A stretch of DNA of 64,000 nt from Cordia subcordata (GCA_028554755.1 JAPTOF010000048.1:47501-111500); one strand, 5' to 3'. Shown: positions 42,405 to 55,489, counted from the stretch's first letter. Made by a program: numbers and translations. Notes: generated by a model from the sequence alone, not told the origin.

Positions 42405-44330
42405 TGGTGTGCTATTTCGATGCAAGCCCTAAAAGACCCGCAAGCGCACAGATTGTGTAGAATAGTGTGGATGAGTTTGGGTGTCGACCCACAGGGAGGC
42501 ATGAATTTGTGGAAGAAATTCTATGCTAGCATGCTCTAGAAGAAGCTTAAAAAGAAGACCTAAACTAACATATTTTTGTACTTTTTAGATTTTTGGGAGC
42601 TAAGGGAAAAACGATGAAAGATTACACTAAAAATGCACTAAGGAAAAAAAGGAAGGAACTAAGCTAACTTAGGGGATTGAAACAAGGGAAAGGTGATCGG
42701 GTGACCTATACTTGCGAATGGGTGATTTTGCGCCTCTATGTATGGGATTTAGGGATTGGCTTTCTACTTAAAATTTCTAATCCTAAGCAACTAACTAGTA
42801 TCCTAATTACACCGTAGGACTCGATGTAGGTCTATCCCTAAGTGTGCACACTTAGAGCTATGGCATGGTCCTTATGTGCCTAAGGCCATAGGAGGGACTA
42901 GAAAGCTACCTTGGTGCCCTAGAACAATCCTACCCTAGTTCCTAAACCATTAGCTGGATTTAAAGCTAAATCCTAGGGTTCCTAGGGTCAACTAAGCCTA
43001 TCCAAACTCCTATTAGCTGGATTTAAAGCTAAAGGGGACTTGACCTAGACTAGTCCTAGCTTATGTACCGTCATTCTAGGGACACTAAAGCAGATTAATA
43101 CCTAGTAAGTGTAGTCCTGTATGTTCTAAGGTAAGGCATTGTGAATATGATGTCCTATCCACGATACAAACACTAGTGAGTTTGATTTACACCATTGAAA
43201 TCATTCAAGTGTCAACATTTAGCATTGATTAAGCAAGTATTCACTATAAGGCAAATTTCATACTCACATGGATATGAATAGAATCAACCCACTTCATAAT
43301 ATCCATAATCACACACATAGACATGCATAATATGAGGATTAAAAGTGTTATATAGCAAATACAACCCAATCTATATACATATAACTTATTCAAGCATTAC
43401 ATCAAACACATGGACATGAATTGATATAAAGCTTCTAAAAATAAGAACAAAGTATGTATATGTATAAGCCAATAAAATCACATGACAAAGAGTATATACA
43501 TTAACCTTGTACACAAGTTAGGCACCCTAAATCATTTACTCAAGCACGAAGTAAATAAGAATGAAAGAGGTTATAGAAATCTCCCATTTCATCCTTGTTG
43601 ATTTTTTTACAAACTTGAGCAAATCTTCACTAAGTAATGTTTAAATCCTCCAAAATCAACTTAATTTCTAGTGGGTGTGTGTGTTAGTGTGTGAATTAGA
43701 GGTGCGTGAGAATGGGGTTTTATGTGTGAGAAATGGGTGTGTGCATTGGTCTCTCCAAAAATCCCCTTTTTAAAGCTGAAAAGTCAAGTTTTTATAGCAT
43801 CTGCTGTGCACAGCTGGCCGACCTAGCCAGTCAACCGGCTGACCTAGCCAGTCAACCGGCTTCTCTTCTTAACTCATTTGACTTTTCAAGTGATGCTCTC
43901 TATATTTGCTGGTTGACCGGCTTCTGGAGGGGGTTGACCGGCTAAAAATGAGGTCCTTTCTTGGGTGGCTGGTCGACCTGGCTGGTCAACCACCTAACCG
44001 GTCAATCGGCAATTTTTCTAGGTCAACCGGCTCCTCCAATTGGCCTTCTATTGTTTCTTTCTTGCTCTTGGCCTTCATCACATGACCTGTACCTCTTCTA
44101 TCTTCATCATCCATCCTCATTCAAGCTCCCTTTCAGCCCTATAGCTCACCTAAGGCACAAAATCAAGTATTTAGTATAGCATTTGACTTAGAAACTCAAC
44201 TATGTACATTTTCTTATAGTTAAACCTAACTCTAGTATATGTGCTATACTAATGCATCTTTTAAAGGTCAAGATACCTCTTAAACATAGGCAATTAACAA
44301 CATAAATGCACACAAAAACACAACACATCA
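42405..44330 (-). repeat. Athila-like element A 3' LTR
   Basis: 1926 bases, tggtgtgctatttcgatgc to cacaacacatca on the plus strand. A palindrome cluster lies at about 43810-44035, for example agccagtcaaccggct at 43825-43840 and again at 43846-43861. A 23-bp phrase around attagctggatttaaagcta is repeated (42950 and 43012). Confidence 0.95.
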
Positions 44331-44345
44331 ACTCCCTTAAACCTT

Positions 44346-45763
44346 CTCGTTGCTTGTCCCCAAGCAAGCCTAATCTCAAGTTTATTTCTAAAGCCATTGC
44401 AATGGATTGCCTAAGGATTGACTCGCTATCAAAGTTAGTCTAAGAAGCATGAAGAGGGTATTCCTATTGTGGAGAGATCCCCAAGCCTCTTTGGATCTTC
44501 CCTTTGCACATAAAAGGTCTCGTTCTTAATGGGAATTTCCAAAGCAACCAAACCACCACAAGCTTAGGGTCCTAACTCACACACTCAGGATGTTGATATT
44601 TTGTGCCCTCTCAACTAAATGACCTCCTCAATATGCACAAAGCCTCAAAGACAAGATTAGAGAATATACAAGTGTAATGGCTTATAAAACCCTTATTCAT
44701 ATATCTACAAAGATGATAACATGTGCTAAGTTAACATTGTGTCACTTATGCACGTATTCACAAAAATTTTTTGTGCCATTGGCTTTTTCTCTTTTTCAAT
44801 TTTTTTAATATTTTTGATATTTTTGCACCTTTTTTCCTTTTTCAATTTTTTATTTTCAAATTTTTCATGCTTTGCATTGTATTCACACAAACAAAAAAGA
44901 AAAAGAAGGGCTTTAGCACACAAAAAAAAAATAACCAAGGAAGAAGCATTCACATCAACACCCCTTTCTTTCAACACTCTTTCCTACCAAGCTATGGGGT
45001 GGCTACAACTCCCGGCAACTTTCAAGGGCATCTCTTCTAAGTCTCGGTTCTCTCTCCACTCCATTCACTTCCCCATAATGCTACTCGTATTCACTAATCA
45101 ATTAAGTTAACCACAATAGCCAACACAATTATCAACAAAAAAAAAAATAAACAACTCAACATGCATTAAAATTTGAAAATTTTTCACCATTTTAAGCACA
45201 TAATGCACACCTACCCTACACAAAGCATATAACAAGAAAAACCAAACTCTTACACCCCCAAACCTAAACTTAGCTTGTCTTCAAGCAAGTAGAGCAAAAC
45301 ACATAAACAAGCAAATTGACATTATAAAGCAAGTAAGGGTGGTGGGGATGGGGTAAAAACATGGGGAACAAGTGGACAAAGGATAGATACAACCTTGCTT
45401 TTTCTTCGAAGTTCTCCATGCCAATGATAGATCACCATACTATTAACCCTGTGACTCACAATCCAAAAACACTCAAAGAAGGCAAGGTTAGTAGCATTGC
45501 CTATGCATGCTTGCATTGGCATGTACAATAATGAGCAATGGTATATCTTAATGGACAAAGGATTGGGACTCAACACTTTGGTGTTGGTGCAAGAAAGATA
45601 AAAGAAAGGAAAATGAAGTAAGTGCAAAATTGCAAAATTGAACCTAGGTTGCCTCCTAGTAACGCTAACTATCATGCCATCAGCCAGGTGAACACCAATT
45701 CTTCTTCAACCTCCATATATGGGATCCTGAAGCATTAAAACTTCCACACGAGCCATGCTTGGA
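44346..45763 (-). other. Element A region after integrase; no gene recognised
   Basis: About 1.4 kb separate the integrase end from the 3' LTR. In classical Athila elements an env-like ORF lies here. I see only AT-rich DNA with T/A runs (44766-44860) and one unrecognised 117-residue minus frame at 45322-45675. Too short for a full env-like gene. Confidence 0.6.
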
Positions 45764-46935
45764 TCATATGCATGCTTCAGGCGATGCGTTCACCATCAAC
45801 TCTCGACCATCCTTTAAGTCCTTGAGCTTGACTGCCCTGGAAAGGTAGGCAACCAACATTTCATATGAACCATCCCATCTAGACTTGAGCTTACCTAGAA
45901 AGAGCTTTAAACGTGAGTTAAATGACCAAACTTTATTGGAGGGAGAGAATGATTTCTTAAGAATATGTTTATCATGAATTCTCTTCATCCTATCCTTATA
46001 AAGCTTAGCGTTCTCATGTGCTTCAAACCTAAGCTCCTCCAATTGTGCTAGGTCAAGCTTTCTCTTCTCATCCGCTCTTGCCAAATCAAAATTTAGGGCC
46101 TTAATGGCCCAACATGCCCTATGCTCTAGTTCTACCGATAAGTGACAAGGTTTCCCATAAACCAATCGATATGGAGACATACCAATGGGAGTTTTAAAGT
46201 AGTACGGTAGGCCCATAAAGCATCATTTAGCCTAATAGACCAATCTCTCCTATCGGGCCTAATCGTTTTCTCTAAAATGTGCTTGATCTCCTTACTGGAC
46301 ACCTCTACTTATCCATTAGTTTTGCAGGTGATAAGGAGTAGCTACCTTTTAGGTGACCGAATATCTTCTCAACAAGGGATCTAAAGTCTTATGGCAAAAA
46401 TGGAAACCCCTATCACTAATCAAGACCCTAGAAGGGACTCCAAATCTAGATAAAATGTCCTCCTTAATAAACTTAACCACTACTCTATGGTCATTAGTGC
46501 ATGTGGGAATAGCCTCAAACCATTTGGACACATAATCAACAGCTACTAAAATGTATTGATACCCAAAGGAAGATGGAAATGGACCCATGAATCTATACCC
46601 CAAACATCAAATAACTCACATGGAAGAATAAGGGATAAAGGCATCATGTTTCTCCTAGAGATAGACCCGGATTGTTGACATCTAAAACACTTTTTGCAAT
46701 ACTATTGGGCATCTCTAAAGAGCGTGGGCCAAAATAATCCACATTGCAAGACCTTCGCGACAGTCTTCTTCCCACTAAAGTGACCTCTACACCCCTCATC
46801 ATGACACATGCTCAACACGCTCTCAAACTCGTCCACGAGCACATACCGGTGAATCATTTGATCCGCACACATTTTGAAAAGATAGGGATCCTCCCAAAAG
46901 AAATGCCTAACTTATGTTAGGAACCTATCTCTTTC
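45764..46935 (-). pseudogene. Element A integrase
   Basis: From right: a zinc-binding region with CHDEGCRGHFSGKKT and YCKKCFRCQQSGS (about 46690-46800). The core follows with ILVAVDYVSKWFEAIPT (first Asp) and VLISDRGFHF (second Asp; the usual SDNG/SDRG), 46349-46603. The third part (45764-46216) contains [32 protein letters not shown] and [14 protein letters not shown] stop/frameshift near 46216-46349 interrupts the frame before the catalytic Glu region. Confidence 0.9.
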
Positions 46936-47198
46936 TCTCTTCTCCCAAAGGGAGGCAAAATGCCCAGTGGCAAGATAGTTAACTTTGTGAGAAAACCCAG
47001 GTGTGTGATGAGAGATGGCAAATAATTGTTCATCGGGAAATGAATTACGAAAAGGGGATAGATCACTAGAATACTCACTAACAAGATAGGAAAGATAATT
47101 CGTAGCTAAAATTTCTCTACCCTTTTATCCCAGATCTCAACATCGAATTCTTGAAGAATGAGCAACCACCTAAGATTCTTTCTTAGCTAACAAATATG

Positions 47199-47520
47199 TC
47201 AATGCCGTATGATCGATGTATACATCACTTTGGACCCTAGGATGTACAGCCTAAACTTGTCAAGAGAGAAGACTACTGCTAGAAGCTCTTTTTCTATGGT
47301 GGTATAGTTCTTTTGAGCTTCATCAAGAGTTTTGCTAGCATAGTACACTACATGGGGAAACTTATCTCGATGTTGACCTAAAACAGCTCCTATTGCATAA
47401 TTGGATGTGTCATATACAACCTCAAATGGAAAACTGTAGTTAAGCAGCTGAATGATCGAGGATATAGACAATAAGGATTTAAGCCTATCAAAACCTCTAA
47501 TGCACTTATCATTAAACTCA
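47199..47520 (-). pseudogene. Element A RNase H
   Basis: FEVVYDTSNYAIGAVLGQHR (catalytic Asp), then [20 protein letters not shown] (Glu) and FSLDKFRLYILGSKVMYTSI. The family normally has VxVYTDH at the last position; here the Asp-containing end is lost to frame change. The next part toward the integrase (46940-47198) is degenerate. Confidence 0.88.
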
Positions 47521-47531
47521 AAGGGGACATC

Positions 47532-48438
47532 TTATGCTAAGAGCCTAGACAAGGGACACGCCATACGGCTAAAATCCTTAATGAAGTTACGGTAGAATCC
47601 TGCATGCCCTAGAAAGGATCTAACATCCTTGTCATACTTAGGGACAGGTAACTTTTCAATTAATTCTACCTTAGCTAGGTCAACTTGAATTCCACAAGAT
47701 GAGACAACATGACCCAACACTATCCCTCGTTGAACCATGAAGTGGGATTTCTCCTAACTCAACACTAGGTTCTTCTTCACACGTCAGTCTAAGACTAAAG
47801 AGAGATGACTCAACCACTCATCAAAACTATCTCCAAAGACTAAGAAGTCATCAATGATTATCTCTAAATGCTTCTATATCATGTCACTAAAAAAGGCGAC
47901 CATACATCTCTAAAATGTCGCTGGGACATTACATAGACCGAAGGGCATTCACCTATAGGCAAAAGTGCCATAGGGACAAGTAAATGTGGTCTTCTCCTGT
48001 CTTCGAGAAACATAGGGATCTGATTATACCTAGAATAGCCATCTAGGAAGCAATAGTAGCTATGCCCAACTACCCTATCAAAAATTTGATCTAGAAAAGG
48101 CAATGGGGAATGGTCCTTCCTAGTTTTGGGGTTGAGCTTCCTATAATCAATACAAACTCTCTACCCCGTAAGAGTACGTGTAGGGATAAGCTCTCATCTC
48201 TCATTCTCAACAACCGTGATCCTAAACTTCTTAGGGACAACTTGAACTGGGCTAACCCACTCACTATTGGAGATCGGATAAATAATGCTTGCATCTAGAA
48301 GCTTAATGACCTCTTTTTACTACTTTGCTCATGTGTGGGTTTAGCCTCCTTTGCATCTCCCTAGAAGGAATGGCTCCATCCTCAAGGTGAATGATGCATG
48401 CAAACCGAAGGGTCTATACCTCTCAAATCATCAATTTT
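47532..48438 (-). pseudogene. Element A reverse transcriptase
   Basis: Fragments in several frames: PFLDQIFDRVVGHSYYCFLD then GYSRYNQIPMF (48000-48103; the D of FLDGYS is the first catalytic Asp). The middle with the FxDD box (about 47840-47860, DDFLVFG-like) is broken, and MVQRGIVLGHVVSSCGIQVD then RSFLGHAGFYRNFIKDFSRM lies at 47532-47738. The RT start (48294-48438) carries the VVPKK-like entry. Confidence 0.88.
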
Positions 48439-49449
48439 CTACCCTATAGCCTTCCTATGTTTCCTAAGAACCTCCAAGAGACGCTCCTCATGCTCACTAG
48501 AAAGATCGGAAGCCATGATAACCAGAAAGGTCTCACTAGGGCCTAGGAATGCATACTTCAAACGGTCAGGAAGGGGTTTAAGCTCTAAAGAAGGACTAGG
48601 CTCGATCAAAGGGGTCTCAACCTTAACATCATAAATGAGGATATCAATAGAATCAAGACTAGAAGGATTAACCTCAAGTGACTTATCAATCAAAGGGCTC
48701 TCAATCAAGGAAGTAGAAGCTACACATTTTAGCTCTAAGGTGTCTAAATCAAAGCTAGTCAACAATTCCCCAAATTTTCTCAAATCTTCTCTATTGGTCA
48801 TAATTCTCTCTACAAAGTCCTTGACACAAGAATCAATTACATCAACCCTAAAGCACTCTTTTCTATCCTCTGCTCTTATCCTAGCCTTATTCACCACCTC
48901 ATAAACCTTCATGGTGGACCTTAAATTCCCAAATTTCATCTCTAATAACCCCGACCTACAATGAGTAATGGCATCTTCGGTGGTAACGAAGGGGCGATCT
49001 AGAAGAACAGGTGTAGAATGTCTAGAGTTATGTCCCGAATCCATATCTAACACTATGAAGCCAACAGCATACACGAACTCACCTACCTGGACCATAGCAT
49101 CCTTTATCACACCTCTAGGTCTACGCTTGGACCTATCAGCTAGTTGAATAGTAACATGTGTAGGGGACAACTCACATAGACCTAGCTGCTGATAGATGGA
49201 GTAGGGAATGAGATTCATGCTGGACCCTAAATCTAACAAGGTGTGATCAATATGGGTCTCTCTAATCCTACAAGGAATGGTGAAAGCTCCGGGGTCACTC
49301 ATTTTAGCCGGGAGGCCCGAAGTACAAATACTACTCACCTTCTCTGTAAGCCTCACCTTCTTAGAAATGTTCGATGAACTACGCTTCCTTGTACAAAGAT
49401 CCTTAAAGAACTTAGAATAGGAGGGAATGGAAAGGATCGCATCTATCAA
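48439..49449 (-). pseudogene. Element A aspartic protease with linker
   Basis: A 336-residue open frame, the longest intact frame of the element. It begins DAILSIPSYSKFFKDLCTRK, then DPGAFTIPCRIRETHIDHTL. The protease core is LLDLGSSMNLIPYSIYQQLG (DLG in the place of DTG/DSG, as is usual in Athila) with TPVLLDRPFVTTEDA near the C-terminal half (LGRPF normally). The end, HEERLLEVLRKHRKAIG, leads into the reverse transcriptase. Confidence 0.9.
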
Positions 49450-49471
49450 AGAAAGATTGACCTTAAGGTCC

Positions 49472-51240
49472 TCAAGATGTTAAAATCTTGAAAAACCTAG
49501 AATCCTCACTAGGTGTAAGCCTCTCTAAAGCATATGGGAAGGGAACTCTAGGTGCAACACCTTTAGATACATGGGAATCAATAATAGGCTCCTTTCCTTC
49601 CTGATGATGGCGGGAAGTACTACTCTCTCCATGGTCTCTAATAGGCTCAACTCTCTCAACAGGATCCTCTTTAGAATCCCTCTCAACAGGGTTACTATGT
49701 GGCTGTCTAGACTCAGAAGGACCAATAGGTGCAGGCACTGCAAAGTCAACTCTTACCCTATTATCCACTACCTTATCGCTCTTAAGAGTGGTCACAGCCT
49801 TAGCTTGGGCCTGAGTAGGATAAGTGGTATCGATGGAGAAATAGGACTGGACTCTAGGGTTCACTTGTGGTTGAGAAGGAAATTTCTTGGGGTATTTAGT
49901 GCTCAACTGTGTAGCAATCTGCCCGAACTGTGTTTCAAACCTAGCCATCTGCTGCCTATAGCTAGCCATCTCCTACCTATAGCTAGCCATCTCTTGCCTA
50001 CTATTAGCTAACTCCTACTGTTGACTAGCTAATGCCTGCTGTTGATTCTAAATAAACTGTAATAACTTCATCACATCATTGCTAGAAGATTGACTAGAAG
50101 GAGCAGGTAAAGCTTGAGGTTAATAGGCACTTGTGAGATGAGGCTGATTAAGATGATAGAAACCTGGGGAATATTGAGGATGGGGTTGCTGTTGGGGTAG
50201 AGCTTAGGCATGTAAACTAGACTTGTGTTGACCTTGTTTTCAAGAAAATTTTGGGTTGTCCCTCTAAGCCGGATTACATGTGTTCGAGTACAGATTGTAC
50301 TCACAAGAATAAACTTGAGTAGCACACACTTGTTCTTTCATGAATTTAGGAAATTGGGATGCTAAAGGGCAAGCTACGGTCTCATGAGATGACTCGAAAC
50401 ACAATGCACAAACCTCAACAACTAAAGGGGCGGAGGAAAAACCTATGGGAGTTGTCTTATGACCATGAGATGAAAGAGACAATGAAATGAATTGATCTAA
50501 CCTATTCGTTAAAGCCTCTACCTTAGCCAGTAAATCCAAAGAAACTTCAACCTTATTAACACTTTTTCTATTACCTCCCTGACTAGACCATTCCATAGCA
50601 AAATTTTGAAAAGAATTTTCGGCCATCAACTCCATTTTCTCCAATGCCTCAGTCGGTCTCAAAAGATAGAAGCCACTACTGAAGGCGGCATTGACCATCA
50701 TCCTTTTTTGTTCATTTAAACCTTGAAAGTAATATTGCAATAGGTCACGATTGTTATACTCGCAATGTGGACATTGTCTAAGAATTCTAGATCATGTTGG
50801 GAGAAAGTCATAATGGCAGTCCTAAGGTCAGCCGTCTTGGCCATGGGATAAAATTTTTGAAAGAACTTAGATTGAAGCTCAGCCCATATAGTAATGCAAC
50901 CAATAGGTAAGGAATGCAACCAAGCCCTAGCCTTGTCCTTAAGAGAGAAAAAAAGAAACAATTTTAGACGTACGACCTCTTGGGGGACATTGGGGACATA
51001 GAGAGTGGAACCCATCTCAAAATATAAGTGATATGCTCTAGAGGACTCTTACTGCTTCTCCCGTAGAAAGAAGGAAGCATGGGCAATGTATTAGGCTTAA
51101 TCTCAAAGTTTGTCTCTCCCAAACCCAGAATTTGAATATCCAAATTAGGCTTAAAAGCTTCGACGTGACAAAATTGCCTAAGAGTGGGTTCCTTATCTAT
51201 ATGTGGATCCGGTCTATGAGGCTCTTACCTAAAATGATCT
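49472..51240 (-). pseudogene. Element A gag
   Basis: 51015-50716 reads VRLKLFLFFSLKDKARAWLH and KFFQKFYPMAKTADLRTAIM. 50740-50264 reads YYFQGLNEQKRMMVNAAFSS, ENSFQNFAMEWSSQ and a zinc-like CALCFESSHETVACPL. 49969-49472 is the low-complexity C-terminal part with FGQIATQLSTKYPKKFPSQP and FPYALERLTPSEDSRFFKIL. The reading frames are separated by stops; the N-terminus (before 51015) is poorly preserved. Confidence 0.88.
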
Positions 51241-51695
51241 TGGGCTTAATGCCCATGGTGATCATGGGGTGAAATAGGATTCATTAGGGGAATGGGAGGA
51301 TTAGGAGGATGATTGGGATTGCCCATCTCCTCAAGAAGATCTCCTACATTCCTAAAATACCTTGCAATCCCACCGAGTTCGGAAATAGGAGATTTCAAAG
51401 GGATCTTCTACCAAGCATGCACAAACTATCCTAACTCCAGCTACTTCAACCCCCAAAACTTTAATATTTGTAAAACTACAGCAAATAAACCACAATCCTA
51501 GAAAGTCTACTAAAAACAGAAACAAAAGCAGAAATGGATAAGAAAGAACTAAAGCAAGATAATATAAACAATAAACAAGATAATAAAAAACTAAACAAAC
51601 TATAGAGAAAAAGCAAGGAAAACAAATGAGCAACTACCAAAACACAAACAAAGAACGCAAACCACTGTGCCTTCCAGGCAATGGTGCCAAGAACT

Positions 51696-53591
51696 TGGTA
51701 TGCTATTTTAGTGCAAGCCCTAAAAGACCCACAAGCGTACAGATCATGTAGAATAGTGTGTACGAGTGTAGGTGTTGACCTACAAAGAGGCGTGAATTTG
51801 TGGAAGAAATTTTATGCTAGCATGCTCTAGAAAAAGCTTAAAAAGAAGACCTAAACTAACATATTTTTGTATTTTTTAGATTTTTGGGAGCTAAGGAAAA
51901 ATGATAAAAGATTACACTAAAATGACTAAGGAAAAGAAGGAAAGGACTAAGCTAACTTAGGGGATTGAAACAAAGGAAAGGTGATCAGGTGACCTACACC
52001 TGTGAATGGGTGATTTAGTGCCTCTATGCTATGGGATTCAGGGATTGGCTTTCTACTTAAAACTTCTAATACTAAGCAACTAACTAATGTCCTAATGACA
52101 CCCAAGGACATGGTGCAGGTCCGTCCTTAGGCGTGCACACTTAGAGCTACGGCGTGGTCCTTATGTACCTAAGGCCATAGGAGGGACTAGAAAGCTATCT
52201 AAGTGCCCTAGAAAAATCCTACCCTAGTTCCTAAACCATTAGTTGGATTTAAAGCTAAGACCTAGGGTACCTAGGGCTCCTAGGGTCGACTATGCCAATC
52301 TAGACTTCTATTATCTAGATTTAAAGCTAAAGGGAACTTGACCAAGACTAGTCCTAGCTTATGTATCATCATTCTAGGGACACTAAAGCGTATTAATACC
52401 TAGTAAGTGCAGTCTTACATGTTCTAAGGCAAGGCATTGTGAATATAACATCCTATCCACTACACAAACAATGGCGAGTTTGACTTATGCCATTGAAAGC
52501 ATTCAAGTATCAACATGTAGCATTAATTGAGCAAGTATTCACTATAAGCATATTTTATACTCACATAGACATGAATAGAATCAACCCACTTCATAATATC
52601 CATAATCACATCCATAGACATGCATAATCTGAGGATTAAAAGTGTTCTATAGCAAATACAACCCAATCTATACACATACAACTCATTCAAGCATTACATC
52701 AAACACATGGACATCAATTGATATAAAGCTTCTAAAAATAAGAACAAAGTATGTATATATATAAGCCAATAAAATCCTACAACAAAGAGTATATACATCA
52801 ACCCATTACATAAGTTAGGTACCTTAAATCATTTACTCAAGCATGAAGTAAATAAGAATGAAAGAGGTTATAGAAATCTCCCCTTTCATCTTTGCTGATT
52901 TCTTTACAAAGTTGAGCAAATCTTCACCAAGAAATGTTTGAATCCTCCAAAACCAACTTAATTTCAAGTTGGTATATGTGTTAGTGTGTGAATCAATGGT
53001 GGGAGAGAATAGGGTTTTGTGTGTGAGAAATGAGTGTGTTTATGGTTCTCTCCAAAAATCCCCTTTTAAAAGCTAAAAAGTCAAGTTTTTATAGCATTCG
53101 CCTTGTACAGCTGTTCGACCTAGCTGATCGACCGGCTTCTCTTCTTAACTCATCTAGCTTTTCAAGCGATGCTCTTTGGACTAGCCGGTCGACCGACTAC
53201 TAGAAGGGGTTGTCCGGCTAAAAATGAGATCCTTTCTGGAGTGGTCGGTCAACCTAGCCAGTCAACCAGCTATTTTTCTAGGTCGACCGGCTCCTCCAAT
53301 TGGCCTTCTATTATCTTTTTCTTGCTCTTGTCCTTCTTCACACGACCTGTAATTCTACTATCTTCATCGTCCATCCTCGTTCGAGCTCCGTTTCAGCCCT
53401 ATAGCTCACCTAAGGCACAAAATCAAGCATTTAGTATAGCATTTGACTTAGAACTCAACTATGTACATTTGCTTACGCTTAAGCCTAACTCTAGTATATA
53501 TGCTACACTAATGTATCTTTTAAAGCTCAAGATACCTCTTAAACATAGGCAATTAACAACATAAATGCACACACAAAAACACAACACATCA
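51696..53591 (-). repeat. Element A 5' LTR
   Basis: 1896 bases, tggtatgctattttagtgc to cacaacacatca. Matches 42405-44330 throughout with many substitutions, so the insertion is not recent. Palindrome cluster at about 53105-53295, including agccggtcgaccgact at 53183-53198. Confidence 0.95.
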
Positions 53592-53596
53592 TTTAT

Positions 53597-54170
53597 TCAA
53601 GTTGCCTTTAGCAAAGAGATGCTTGTGTAGGACCATGTCCCTAAGCCAATGTTCTTTGGCTTAATCTTTCTCGACAAGTGTCATTTCAAGACCTCCTTTG
53701 TTGCCTCATTCTTGATGTGTGCTTTTTTGCACATTTCATTGAGTAAATCCAGTTTAATTTTCAATATTTCATCATTTTTTGCTTTCTCAAAGTGCCTCAC
53801 ACACAGTGTAAGGGATAGAACTTCAATCAAGATTACTGCCTCAAACCCATAAGCCATCCAAAATGGTGTTTCTCTAGTGCTACCATGAACAATTGGCTGC
53901 CAAACTTCTGGGAGTACATGTGGCCGTAACCTTTTCACCTTCTCAAGTTTCATTTTCAATGCATTCGTTATGGCTCTGTTGGTGACTTCTACTTGTCCAT
54001 TTGCTTCAAGGTATGCCATTGAGGAGAATCGTAGATCAATCTTCAACTCACCAGCTTTCTCTTTGAAATATTTTGAGTCGAATTGTCTCCTATAATCAGT
54101 AATTATGGCTTTCAGAACACCAAATTGGCATACAATGTTTTTCCATACAAAATTCCGAGCTACCTTATCT
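53597..54170 (-). pseudogene. Tat-type gypsy integrase, central part
   Basis: Reads QFGVLKAIITDYRRQFDSKY (second catalytic Asp region) and GELKIDLRFSSMAYLEANGQ then VEVTNRAITNALKMKLEK (with the catalytic Glu). Further on come GSTRETPFWMAYGFEAVILI and KAHIKNEATKEV. It is flanked by element A on the left and by the solo LTR on the right and continues in both directions beyond them. Confidence 0.9.
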
Positions 54171-54175
54171 GTTAT

Positions 54176-55489
54176 TGTTAGCTAAATATTCATTATTGGT
54201 TTTGATGATGAAAATATATGCATTATCTTACTAAATAGCTTCTTGTGAAAATGAGATTATATCTAGTTGAAGCTTTGAAAGATTGAAGAAAATGTACAAA
54301 AAGCATTACTTGAAGAAAGGGAAGGAGAGAAGGCATAAGGAGGAGAAGAGAAGTCATAAGGGGTACCGGACATTAGTTTACTTCTTGCTCTTTTTGTGAA
54401 ATGCCTATACATTGTGTGAACTTGGCTCAAACCTTCTTTTTCTTATTCATAGCAAAATTTTCAAGTCTTGCACATTTGATATAACATATGCAAAAATGTA
54501 TTTGAATGCACACATAAAGATAAAATGAGTTTTTGGGGTGTTTCAATTCACAACATGTGTTTACAAATTTATTCAAAATGATTTGGAGTTGTGAAAATGC
54601 ACTTAAAATGTTTTCCTGCAAAACTCTGGCTTTACTTCACATTCTGGAGTGGCCGGACCCCTCAGCTGGTCGACCGGCTGACTTGGGAGGGTCGCCCGGC
54701 CAAAATAGAGAGTTGAAGGAAAAGCCGGACCCCCTAGCCGGTCGACCGACTAAGGCATCCGGCCTAGTCAGAGAAGAAAAGGGGATAGCCGGATGACCCA
54801 ACCGGTCAACCGGCTAAATGGGAGCTGTAATAGATGCATTAGCCGTTTATTACTGTTCTGGCTGAAAATCCCAAATTTTCTTCACCTACCAAATCCCTAA
54901 CCCCCAAATCTCTTTAAATACTTATTTAATACACTTTCTAAACATCAATTGAAGGGTGCTAAAGTGTTTATCATCATTCAATCCATCTTTGAGCCATTCT
55001 TGCAATATATTTGAGCTTTCAAGAGCTTATTCATCTTCTTCTTGAAGAAAATCTCAGATTCAATCTTTTCTTATTCTTGAGTACATACACACTTTGAGAG
55101 CTATAATCTTTGTAAGATTTATTAATTAAAGCTTGTAAAGTGTGGGGAAATCTTATAGAGTATATCTCTTGGGTTCTTTGAAGTTAGGCTTTAAAGAGGT
55201 TGTAAGAATTTGGTTTGTGCTTCACCAAGTTTTGAAGAAGCATCTTAGTGGAGATCTTTGAAGTCCTAAGGGGAGCTTCCTTGGGTGGTGGACGTAGGCT
55301 TGGCCAAACCACCTTAAAATTGTTTGTTTCTCTTCTCCTTACACTTCTATTTTTATACTTACTTACCTTGCTTATCTTGTGTTTGATATATTGATTGTTA
55401 GAAGTTGTAAATTTTCTGTAAATTTTTTAATAACGAAAATTAGTATTAATATCTTAATTCACCCCCCCCTTAAGATATTTGCACCCACA
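54176..55489 (+). repeat. Solo Sirevirus LTR
   Basis: 1314 bases, tgttagctaaatattcatta to tttgcacccaca, with duplication gttat at 54171-54175 and 55490-55494. It is the same family as the LTRs at 4791-6139 and 13916-15048 (shared ctttgaagaagcat, atcttaattcacc, ttaagatatttgc). Palindromes include agctggtcgaccggct (54664-54679), agccggtcgaccgact (54736-54751) and aaccggtcaaccggct (54800-54815). It formed by recombination between two LTRs of an element inserted in the Tat integrase. Confidence 0.95.

Larger units (their letters stand above)
42405..53591 (-). mobile_element. Complete Athila-like Ty3/gypsy retrotransposon (element A)
   Basis: LTRs at 42405-44330 and 51696-53591, duplication tttat at 42400-42404 and 53592-53596, total 11,187 bases. 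On the minus strand: primer site similar to tRNA-Asp (tggcaccattgcctgg, 51674-51689), gag, protease, reverse transcriptase, RNase H, integrase, and a purine tract tttaagggagt next to the 3' LTR (44331-44341). The protease-to-integrase order is gypsy, and the gag and protease sequences and primer type are Athila. No env-like ORF is seen in the 1.4 kb after integrase. All genes carry stops. It is inserted in the integrase gene of the Tat element. Confidence 0.95.

Noticed and set aside
44739..45110. Phe-rich plus-strand frame (123 residues)
   Set aside because: Encoded by T-rich low-complexity DNA in the non-coding part of element A.
48398..50011. Several plus-strand frames (78-146 residues) across element A
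   Set aside because: They are antisense to the well-supported protease and gag frames of the Athila-like element.
51352..51633. Hydrophobic 93-residue minus-strand frame, membrane-protein-like
   Set aside because: It lies in the T-rich untranslated leader between the primer site and gag of element A; low-complexity hydrophobicity, no family match recognised.
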